From Plicaturopsis crispa FD-325 SS-3 (lineage: Eukaryota; Basidiomycota; Agaricomycetes; Amylocorticiales; Amylocorticiaceae), in contig KN832564.1 of assembly GCA_000827205.1 (NCBI GenBank), positions 690,810 to 754,809 of the forward strand: DNA of 64,000 nt, in the 5' to 3' direction. Both the position numbers and the translations under genes were made by a program. Under the pieces are notes generated by a model. That model was not told the DNA's origin and did not search any database. It was given only the letters and a program-made list of their open reading frames with translations. Positions 56,346 to 64,000 of the stretch are shown in pieces (the stretch's first letter is position 1; each line of letters begins with the position of its first letter).

Positions 56346-57471
56346 CTCCCGGCCAGGTTAGATCCAAGTTCTTTGATCGGCAACGAACTGAAGACTTGTC
56401 CCACAGCTGTCAGTCAATGTACCCATCGTCGATTCAACCCACCTGATGCTGGCAGCTCGCAGATATCATCACCTAGGACGTACGCGAATTAACTCTGAGG
56501 CAAACTGCAGTAGCTTAGGCGCTTGCCTCGTATGCAAGTGGCGCAGGGTAGCGTACACGTTACGCTCTCGGAAGAGGAAGTCAAATACTTACCTGGAGGA
56601 GGCGTATAGGCCCACAGGACTTACGTGCACGCCGAGGTATGGGGGCGGAACAGAGTCCAATCCGTTCACGTTAGAGTGGCCCCAAATTTGCCCTACCGCC
56701 GACACAGCCCTCGCTCAAAAACCGAACAGACGCCCAGCAGGTGCTCCCCGGCGCATGAAACACGTACTTATATACCTTCTGGAAAATTTTCAAGCATTCT
56801 TGGGCACGACGTCTGCCCCGAATCAACGCACATATCCGGGCATTCTATGTAAGAAAAGACGGAAACGTTTTGACAGGACACACGAAGGAGACACGGAAGC
56901 AAAAATTAATCATGGTGGCGGCCCTCGACCGGCGAAGACCCCACTTCGGCCACGACTTCCGCCGTGGTTTTTGATCGGGGCAGTCTGTCCGCAGTGTTCG
57001 GCGCCTTGCGCTTTCATTTTCGTCCATAAACCGGCCTCCGCCGTCTCCGTAGTGAACCGCAAGTGCCCCCGCTCACTGAAAAGTACAACGATGTCCAGGG
57101 TCAGCCCTGCAGACGAAATCGGCATAAAACGAGCGAGAGACAAGGTATAGGCTCTTCATGGCCTGTTCGCCGTCGCTAGGGCCACCTACTTTTTGCCTTA
57201 AGGAGGGCTCGAATCGTTTGCGGTACGTGTCTAGCTTCGTACGTCTAATGGGCGTGGGTGCGCTTCTGTACTTATGTCTCCGCTGTTCGACCATAATTCC
57301 AGGGTTACATACTGTGCCTGGATAAATTTCCAGCCCTGTGATGATTATAAGTACGTCCGTCGTTAATATGTCCAAGTTCGTGGCGTCACGGTCTTGTCCT
57401 CACATCCACACACTCACTCTTTCACCCCGCTTTCCGCCACCCCCTCCTTGTCTTTTCCCCCTTGTACCAAC
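56346..57471. other. Intergenic, with one long stop-free frame
   Basis: A 234-codon plus frame (56446-57150) stays open but has biased, low-information content and no domain. I do not call it. CT-rich sequence at 57400-57470 is a typical fungal promoter/leader for the next gene. Confidence 0.35.
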
Positions 57472-59093
57472 ATGGTCGACTGGCAGTCTACCGCGGAGAT
57501 CGTCAAGGATGCCGGTGAGTCGCGTCGACGCTGTTTTGGTCCCGCCTCACGCCGACGCGTCGTGCCTGTACAGATGCCTTCACAAAATTAATGCACGCCC
57601 TGCTTGGCCTATATGCGTGCGTGCCTTGTTCGCGCCTCTCGTGTGCTATCACATACGCTAACTGCGTGATTTACAGGTGGGAGTTCGCACTGTCACTGGG
57701 GTTCGAATGGGACTTCATTACAGGGAAGAAGAAGTTCAAGTGGCCCATGGTACGCGCGTTTCTTTACTGCGCCTGACGCGATTTGTAGTCTAACGCGCGC
57801 GTTTTCTCCCCATAGATATTTTATTTTGCCGGACGGTACCTCCTGTTGTTCTCGTTCATCGGAATGTAGGCAACGTCGCTGTACTTTGTCACAGTATTTG
57901 CGCTGATTCTGGTTCACAGTGCCACTGCACTTGATGCCACAAAGTGTGTTTTCTGTCCCTACCCATCCTCGCAGAACTACACTGATGTTCTAACAACTCG
58001 TAGTGAAATCAACTGCCAAGCACTGTACACCTTCAACCAGCTGGCCGGCAATGCCGCCCAGGGTCTTGCGTCTATCAATCTCTCTATCCGAACGTACGTC
58101 CCATTGGACGCATTGCTTTTTGTTTGCACGGACGCTGACATGCGATTTAGAATGGCTATCTGGTCGGGCAACACCTACATCAAAGCCGGATTAATCGTCA
58201 TTATCCTTGGGCACTGGTCACTCATCCTGCAGGGTGTCCTGCTGACAGCGACATGGGTGGGTGCTGACATTCGATTGTGCATAGCCGCTGTATTGATTTG
58301 TTGTCTGCCCGATAGGTTGATGGCACTGGCTGTGTCATCGTGAAGACGAATACGACCGTACTCGCCGCGACATTCATCTACTCCATGGCTTTCGACGGTA
58401 TCGTCCTCACTCTCAACACGTTCAAGCTCGCGATGACGGGCACGAGCGCCCGCGGTGGTGGCAGCAGACTGGGGAGGATGATTTTCGCCGACGGCCTGAT
58501 TTTCTTCCTTATTGCGTGCGTATATCTCCGTTGTCTGTTTCCCGAGCAGTCCGCCCAACGTTCTGATCCCAAAATATATCAGGTTCCTGGCCAATACGAT
58601 AGCGACGGTGTTTATGGTCCTAAATCTCAACTCCGTCATGAGCGTCATGTTCAATGTTCCCGCTGTCGTTGCATCAACGGTACGTGACTCTTCTGCGTAA
58701 ATTTCTCCGCATCCCCATTAAATGATTTTATTCTCCCTGCAGATCGTTGCATCCCGAGTCGTACGACGCCTGACAAACTTCACACAGCAAGCAGAAGTCT
58801 AGTACGTGTCAACCAGTAGTGCTCTTTCCCTCCGTGCGCGAAACTTACGACATTTCCCCCACAACAGCAGCAAGTCCGGCACTGTGTCGGATGGAGCAGG
58901 CCGTACGGGCGCCACACGCTCTACCACCGGAGCTGGGGCAAGGCCAGGCGTGCATGTCCAGATGGAGACATTCCACCACAAAGAAGACCCCACGCTCGAC
59001 AACCCGTATGAGCGTAGCGTCGCGAAGGACATCGAGGCGTTCCGCGAGTCCGATAAAAGCTCTGAGGTGGACGTGTATAAGCAACCATTTTGA
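57472..59093 (+). CDS. Multi-pass membrane protein of a basidiomycete family
   Basis: About ten short exons start MVDWQSTAEIVKDADAFTKL. Hydrophobic segments include IFYFAGRYLLLFSFIGIATA, IKAGLIVIILGHWSLILQGV, VLAATFIYSMAFDGIVLTLN, LIFFLIAFLANTIATVFMVL and VMFNVPAVVASTIVASRVVR, suggesting six or seven passes. The first loop has WEFALSLGFEWDFITGKKKF. The tail is soluble, Ser/Gly-rich, and ends KSSEVDVYKQPF. The layout matches uncharacterised agaricomycete integral membrane proteins that look receptor-like, but no ligand or signalling motif is evident. The boundary of the last membrane segment with the tail (58798-58868) includes a small intron. Confidence 0.8.
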
Positions 59094-59657
59094 GTGTGCG
59101 TACGATTTGTTCTGTGGACCCATGTTGCGACTGGGATTGTGCACGGCTGCTAGAGAAGAGTATATATAATTAAATATACTGACAAAAACGGAGCAGGATT
59201 ATACCTTGGGATTGGTGTTGGCATAGTTAGCGGGAGGACAATAGCGTTATACCGACCTTTACTACTACTAGAAACACAAAAGATGGGCTAGACAAGCCGT
59301 ATACACATGCATAGCCGGAGGACTTTGACATTGAAACACTCGTTTAATTTCACATTCGTTTTTTTAGGACTTTAACTGCTACTCATAAACAACACTCGTT
59401 TTGCTAGCTTTGGTTGAGCTGATTGGTGGGCTCGTGGCGCAGAAATGCGATGACGGTACTTGAGTTTGAGAACAGTTCTGTTATGCAAGGTCAATGCAGG
59501 GTTCGTGCTAAGTTGGCGCGACGCGACGAGGGTCTGAAACTATCAGCCACGTGGTACTTAGAATGTGGCGCAATAATTCGCCGCCGCAAAGTCTCCCTCT
59601 TCGTCTCTCCCCTCATCATCCTACTCAAGTCCGAGACGCTATCTTCCTGTCGCAGTT

Positions 59658-59665
59658 TTCGTGAA
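59658..59665 (+). promoter_or_regulatory. Candidate heat-shock element
   Basis: TTCGTGAA is a perfect TTCnnGAA pair as bound by Hsf1. Further TTC/GA-type half sites follow at about 59709-59770 (ttcgagatcgttctc, ttctcgagctttcc). They lie 120-230 bp before an Hsp20 gene, which supports the call. Confidence 0.5.
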
Positions 59666-59796
59666 GGCACAGGCAAGGCCTCTGTACGTCTAGAATGGTC
59701 CGATATATTCGAGATCGTTCTCTATTCCTTCGAGCGCGTCAAGGATGAGCCGTTCTCGAGCTTTCCAGGACGGTCAAGAACAGTGGATGAGCGAGG

Positions 59797-59803
59797 TATA
59801 AAA
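59797..59803 (+). promoter_or_regulatory. TATA box of the Hsp20 gene
   Basis: TATAAAA lies 89 nt before the ATG at 59886. Confidence 0.65.
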
Positions 59804-59885
59804 CGACAGCGGAATCCAGCGGTGCCTGCACAGAAATACGCAAACAACACACATCGTCAACGACTTGCATATCACACTACACACC

Positions 59886-60544
59886 ATGTCTCTAGCACGC
59901 CAGCTCTTTCACGAATTCCGCCCTCTCGTTGGCATGTTTGACGAGCCCCTCCTCGCCCGCCGCGCAGTGAGCCCTGCCGGATTCTTCGGCCCAGCTCGCT
60001 CGCTCCTCGAGCACCCGTTCTTCGACAGCTTCCAGAGCACGGGAATCGACATGTCGGAAGACGCTTCGAACTACATCGTCGAAGCGGAGGTGCCGGGGGT
60101 CAAGAAGGAGAATCTCAATATTAGTGTCGGTGACGCTGGTCGCAGCCTGACCATCGAGGGCCGTGTGTTCCGGCGGAATAGGCAGGCATTGGATGCGCCG
60201 CAGGCCACTCCTGCAGTTGAGGGCGCGTCCGACGGTGCCGCCGCACCGACACCCGCACCAGCCACTGGTGAAACATCGTCGGCCGTTACAGAAGGTAAGC
60301 AACTGAATTGTATCCTTATTCCTCTGCGAATCCAATTCTGACCGCTCTCTTGCATCTAGCCACGAAATCAGCCCCTCCGGCCGAGCAGCAGTCGACGTAC
60401 AGCTCGTCATTCACGCGCACCGTCTGGCTTCCGCGCCCCGTCGTTCCGTCGTCTATCCACGCCAAACTATCCGACGGCATATTGACGGTGAGGATCCCCA
60501 AAGCAGAGCCCACTGCCGATAATGTGCGCGTCGACATCGAGTAA
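59886..60544 (+). CDS. Small heat-shock protein, Hsp20 family
   Basis: Two exons (59886-60294, 60360-60544) encode 197 residues. The N-terminal arm MSLARQLFHEFRPLVGMFDE and the LLEHPFFDSF segment precede the alpha-crystallin domain: GIDMSEDASNYIVEAEVPGV, KKENLNISVGDAGRSLTIEG, then FTRTVWLPRPVVPSSIHAKL and SDGILTVRIPK. Between the two halves lies an Ala/Pro/Gly-rich insert of about 60 residues, longer than the usual loop, and the intron falls inside it. The protein is an ATP-independent chaperone that holds unfolding proteins in oligomers. The promoter carries a TATA box and heat-shock-type elements, so heat induction is likely. Confidence 0.93.
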
Positions 60545-60679
60545 AAGGCCCCATGTTACACTCACATGCGGGTCTTCTCGCATACGAATTCGAACAGACG
60601 GAATAATGTCCCTTGTATATCAACACCAAACATGTATCCAATAGATGTACAAATATCACACTTCTCTAAGGTTCCCTGT

Positions 60680-60888
60680 GGTCCTCGCACAAGAAGGTCT
60701 GCCGGCTGTTATCGGCTGACAACCTCATCGCGCTGTGGCCGTTCTACCGGCAGGGCGGACTGTCCGTGTTGACGTCCGACTTTGTGCTCGGCGCGATGGG
60801 CATCCCCATCGGCGGGTCGACTCCGCACAGCGACTCCTCGCGCGCGCCGCGGAAGCCGTTGTCGAAGGCGCTTGTAATCAAGGTGTAG
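60680..60888 (+). pseudogene. Exon remnant, possibly of a MYND zinc-finger protein
   Basis: The frame reads SLWSSHKKVCRLLSADNLIA, then LWPFYRQGGLSVLTSDFVLG, AMGIPIGG and a stop after LSKALVIKV. The opening resembles the last part of a MYND finger, where (D/E)W..HKKVC is usual, but the earlier Cys pairs are absent upstream. An AG acceptor (CTCTAAG) precedes it. It is too short to be a gene by itself. Confidence 0.35.
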
Positions 60889-61025
60889 GTTAGTCTGTCT
60901 TCCCTACATAGTGCATGTCTACGAACTTCATTGGTTCCTACAGTAATCATTGTGTTTCCTGATGCCGGCACTATGTATCTGTACTTAGTACTTACTAAGC
61001 TGTATTATAAGGGGCTATACAATTT

Positions 61026-61101
61026 GGAGGTGACTACAGATGCCTATTCAATCGAGGTGGGACTACAGATGCCTACGCAATTGAGGTGGGACTAAATAGA
61101 T
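61026..61101 (+). repeat. 29 bp direct repeats, two and a half copies
   Basis: The phrase gaggtgggactacagatgcc plus tattcaatc/tacgcaatt occurs twice and is followed by a truncated third copy (gaggtgggactaaatagat). Confidence 0.8.
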
Positions 61102-61190
61102 ATATTTATGCATCCGTATGCTTATGGTGTCTATAGATTTTGGGTGTGTCTACATAAATTATCGTGTTTCCTGATGTCATCGATCATCGA

Positions 61191-61214
61191 TCATCAATCG
61201 CGAGCGTTGAGTCC
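61191..61214 (+). repeat. 24 bp direct repeat, left copy
   Basis: Begins tcatcaatcgcgagcgttga and ends gtcc. The identical 24 bases recur at 63077-63100. Confidence 0.85.
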
Positions 61215-61341
61215 TAGTCTCGCAAATTTAAACCCCTGCCCCTTAAGTCTCATCATGTAATCCATTTGACCCACTCCCATTCCGCCGTTATGCGTCACCG
61301 ATTGAATTTGCGGCTCTCAAGGTGGATGAGAGCTACGAGCT

Positions 61342-61348
61342 TATAAAG
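61342..61348 (+). promoter_or_regulatory. TATA box of the second aldo-keto reductase
   Basis: TATAAAG stands 50 nt before the ATG at 61398. Confidence 0.6.
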
Positions 61349-61397
61349 GTAGCAAGATATCGATTTTTACCAATTCGTACACTCACACCTCTCGAAC

Positions 61398-62708
61398 ATG
61401 TCCCTCACAATGCAGTCAACTGCCCGTCTGTCTTCCGGTGCTTTTCGCTGTCTCTTCTGTGTAGTGGGACTGCTGTTAACGATCATTGACACAGGATACA
61501 CGATCCCCTTGCTTGGGTTTGGCGTGTACAAGAACTATGACGCTACGCCATCCGTCCTAGAGGCGTTTCGCGTCGGCTATCGGTGCGTCGACATCGCAAG
61601 CTACCAGCCATGCTCTCATCATTAATCCTCATCGCGACACAGGCACGTCGACTCTGCGCAGATGTACAAAAACGAGGCGGAAGTCGGAGAGGCTACAAGG
61701 AAGAGTGGCCTCAACCGCGCTGATCTGTTCATCAGTGCGTCGCATCTATACGTTTCAATCTCCCGACGCGCTACTTACTAGTGGAGAGCAGCGACGAAAT
61801 GTGCTAGCACGGACCACGGATACGAAAGCACCCTGCGAGGTGTCGACGAAAGTCTTAAACAGTTTGGTTTCGACTACGGTACGTCTCTCATACGCCGAAT
61901 GGATTACAGCGCACCAATCCAATCGCCGCATCCGCCCTTTTCTGACGCCATGTTTACCCAGTTGACTTATTCCTGATCCACGACCCGATTTCTGGGCAGA
62001 AGAAACGCATAGAAACGTACCGTGCGCTGCTCGAGAAGCGCGACGCAGGCAAGATTAGGACTGTTGGTGTCTCAAACTAGTGAGTTCCTAGCCTCTCGTT
62101 CTCGTCGCTTGCGTTCATTGAGGCATCTAGCAACATACATCACCTCGAAGAGATCACTGCAGCAGGACTGGAGCTCCCAGCTGTTAACCAGATCGAGGTG
62201 AGCCCTTCCGTAGTCTATGTCTTCGTGATCGTACTGATGCAGTATGGGTCTGTGTAGCTGCACCCCCTTTGTCAGCAAAAGCCTATCGTCAAATATTGCG
62301 CGGAGAACAACATCCTAGTACAAGCGTACTGCCCGATCATCCGCGGACAAATGGACGACCCGGTCATCCAAAAACTATCATCAAAGGTCAGTTTTGCCGT
62401 TGTTTCCCAGCACAAGAAAATGGTCTAAACACGAAAATCAACAGCATGGCAGAGAGCCTGCACAAATCCTCCTCCGGTGGTCGCTTCAGAAGGGGTACGC
62501 CACTCATATGTTTTGCTAGCAGCGTAACGATCTGATCTGATTCTCCTTTAGATACAACCCGCTTCCCAAATCCTCAACGCCCTCGCGCATCGCCGCCAAC
62601 GCACAATTGTACGACTTTGAGCTGAGCGCGGAGGATATGGCTGCGCTGGACGGTCTCGACAAGGGTGCTGCCGGAGCTGTTAGCTGGAATCCCGTGGATA
62701 GGCTATAG
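61398..62708 (+). CDS. Aldo-keto reductase, AKR3/5-like
   Basis: About nine exons encode roughly 285 residues starting MSLTMQSTARLSSGYTIPLL. The full catalytic tetrad is visible after splicing: Asp and Tyr in RHVDSAQMYKNE, Lys in FITTKCAST, and His in VDLFLIHDP. Next come KIRTVGVSNYNIHHLEEI, LPAVNQIELHPLCQQKPI, VQAYCPIIRG, REPAQILLRWSLQKGYNPLP with KSSTPSRI, and the end AALDGLDKGAAGAVSWNPVD. It should be an NADPH-dependent carbonyl reductase of the cytosol with unknown substrate. Where most relatives have FVPLPKS after the last strand, this gene has YNPLPKS. The joins LFI/TTK (61737-61791) and Y/HH (62078-62129) are my splice calls, supported by the restored family motifs. Confidence 0.88.
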
Positions 62709-63076
62709 ATTGTCTGTACTACAGAGATAGAAATACTTGTACATGTGTACTTGATACTGTATGTATAGCATCATTAAACGCTGTTTTTCTTCGAGTGACT
62801 ACTACTCTCTACTACTCGCACAGTAGCGGAGGCGTGACTAGTCATCATACATGTCCGCGCGATGACCGACTACGAACGACATGCACCAACATCACGTTTA
62901 CCAGCGTGTCCCGCCGCGTTTAATCAAGTCTAGCGGATTCAATCGTGTGCTAAAACATCGAACCATCCAGTACCAGGCGTCATTCTGAGTGGCTTTATCT
63001 CCGCCGCTCACTTGATAAAAGGCGCACGTCTCTTCGAAAGCTCACTACAAAGGACGATGGTTGCCTATCTTGGCAC

Positions 63077-63100
63077 TCATCAATCGCGAGCGTTGAGTCC
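63077..63100 (+). repeat. 24 bp direct repeat, right copy
   Basis: Identical to 61191-61214. The two copies lie about 1.86 kb apart on either side of the aldo-keto reductase. Confidence 0.85.
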
Positions 63101-63971
63101 AAGGCACACACGTGGCGGCCTCTTGAGTAAGCCGCACCTCGTCAGCCTGAAGTGCCATTTGTTCCGGATCCACCATACAGTATTGATTCAGTGTATGTAG
63201 ACCCACTTGAGACCCACTGCAAGCCCCGCCGCTGGATACTGAACGCCGGCGCCAGAGGTGGGTCTGCGACTATCTTATATAGCCAGCATCTCGCAGCATC
63301 TCGTGTAGGAATCGGGCGCGCACAACGGACGATACGAGCGCGCTACTAGTAAGGACGGGCGACGCAAGGAGACGAGCAACGAGGGGTGAATATGGTTCAA
63401 ACTCGCTAGCGTACGTACATGCGAGAGCTCGAGTATAAGTATTGTAGGAATATCCCAGAGAAGCAGCACGGAAACAAACGAACGTAGTGGATTGAATGTG
63501 TCACGACCCGTACCAGCGAGCCCTCCAAGCCGCGCTACCACGAGACGCGACTCGCGAGCCAGTATAACGATCGGACGCGCGAACCGTCACTCCGAACCGC
63601 GCGACTCCGATACAACCGACCGTACGACCCGATACGACCGAACATCACGACATCGGACCGCACGCTCCTCTCGGACCGGTCCGCTGCCGACGGAAAGGCC
63701 ATGCGATCAAGCCATCAACACGCGCCCCCGTGACCCACGCGACTCGCCGACACAAAGTCTCGCGTATCACCGACACGTGTATCACTCGCATCAAAAGCAA
63801 TGCACGCCGACCCTACGCCCGCCGCGACTAATGCCAACAACGGAAACTGAACAAGGAGTCGTCCTCGCGTATCTCCAGCACCTCCGGCACCATCGTACAC
63901 GTTGCCGCCTCAAGGACGACACCGTACCCTTATACCCCTTTGGACAAGTCCCCCTTTCTGTTTTTCACTCG

Positions 63972-63979
63972 TATAAATA
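63972..63979 (+). promoter_or_regulatory. TATA box near the window edge
   Basis: TATAAATA is followed 11 nt later by ATGTACATA at the very end. It is probably the core promoter of a gene that starts outside the window; the ATG so close is likely not the start codon. Confidence 0.4.
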
Positions 63980-64000
63980 CCTCTCAACGATGTACATACT

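Larger units (their letters stand above)
59094..59885. other. Intergenic region with the heat-shock promoter at its right end
   Basis: No gene seen in 59094-59640. Heat-shock-like elements and a TATA box occur to the right. Confidence 0.4.
60545..61397. other. Intergenic region with an exon remnant, tandem repeats and AKR promoter
   Basis: Contains the MYND-like scrap at 60680-60888, 29 bp repeats at 61026-61100, one copy of a 24 bp direct repeat, and a TATAAAG at 61342-61348. Confidence 0.45.
62709..64000. other. Gene-poor right end of the window
   Basis: No gene recognised. It includes the right 24 bp repeat and a stretch at 63480-63760 rich in CGAC/ACGA-type phrases. The last 30 bases carry a TATA box and an ATG that may open a gene beyond the edge. 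Confidence 0.4.

Noticed and set aside
56446-57150. A 234-codon plus-strand open frame
   Set aside because: No domain, no plausible promoter or intron structure, and an amino-acid mix like translated non-coding DNA.

Overview
The window reads as nuclear DNA of a filamentous basidiomycete, most likely an Agaricomycete. Genes are broken by many 50-60 nt GT-AG introns. The families present fit that group: BTB/POZ paralogues, intron-poor F-box/LRR proteins, an AAD-type aldo-keto reductase relic, an actinobacterial-type amylase with CBM20 modules, and a basidiomycete multi-pass membrane protein. Conserved eukaryotic genes (TAF6, BBC1, VMA3, mitochondrial uL6, ARC1, ZCCHC10-like, TRIR-like) act as anchors. 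I saw no tRNA, rRNA or CRISPR array.

Layout. 0-7 kb: three tandem minus-strand BTB paralogues with a diverged F-box gene between the first two. 7.8-15 kb: TAF6 (+), a secreted alpha-amylase with two starch-binding domains (-), and a small TRIR/C19orf43-like gene (+). 15-20 kb: a large proline-rich BBC1-type actin-patch protein (-). 20-30.4 kb: an alpha/beta hydrolase (+), an aldo-keto reductase (+), an F-box gene (-), an HMG-box regulator (+) and a secreted protein made of duplicated ~58-residue units (+). 30.4-33.3 kb: repeat-rich DNA and one spliced orphan gene. 33.5-39.1 kb: a ferric reductase, then an intronless F-box gene, then a duplicated copy of the reductase 3' end. 39.4-44.7 kb: a DXD glycosyltransferase, a zinc-knuckle protein and a C2H2 zinc-finger regulator, all minus.

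44.7-50 kb is gene-poor and holds a 2.28 kb element with long terminal inverted repeats and a 5 bp target duplication, then a small secreted NSPP-repeat protein (-). 50.8-55 kb: a coiled-coil micro-ORF, VMA3 (+), mitochondrial uL6 (-) and ARC1 (-). 55-64 kb: a decayed aldo-keto reductase, a multi-pass membrane protein (+), a small heat-shock protein (+), a MYND-like scrap, an intact aldo-keto reductase (+), and a TATA box for a gene beyond the right edge.

Genes are not organised as operons. The links are by descent (BTB array, reductase-tail duplication) or general theme (secreted starch degradation, iron uptake, protein quality control). Coding models were built by hand from splice consensus and reading-frame continuity, so exon edges not given explicitly are approximate.
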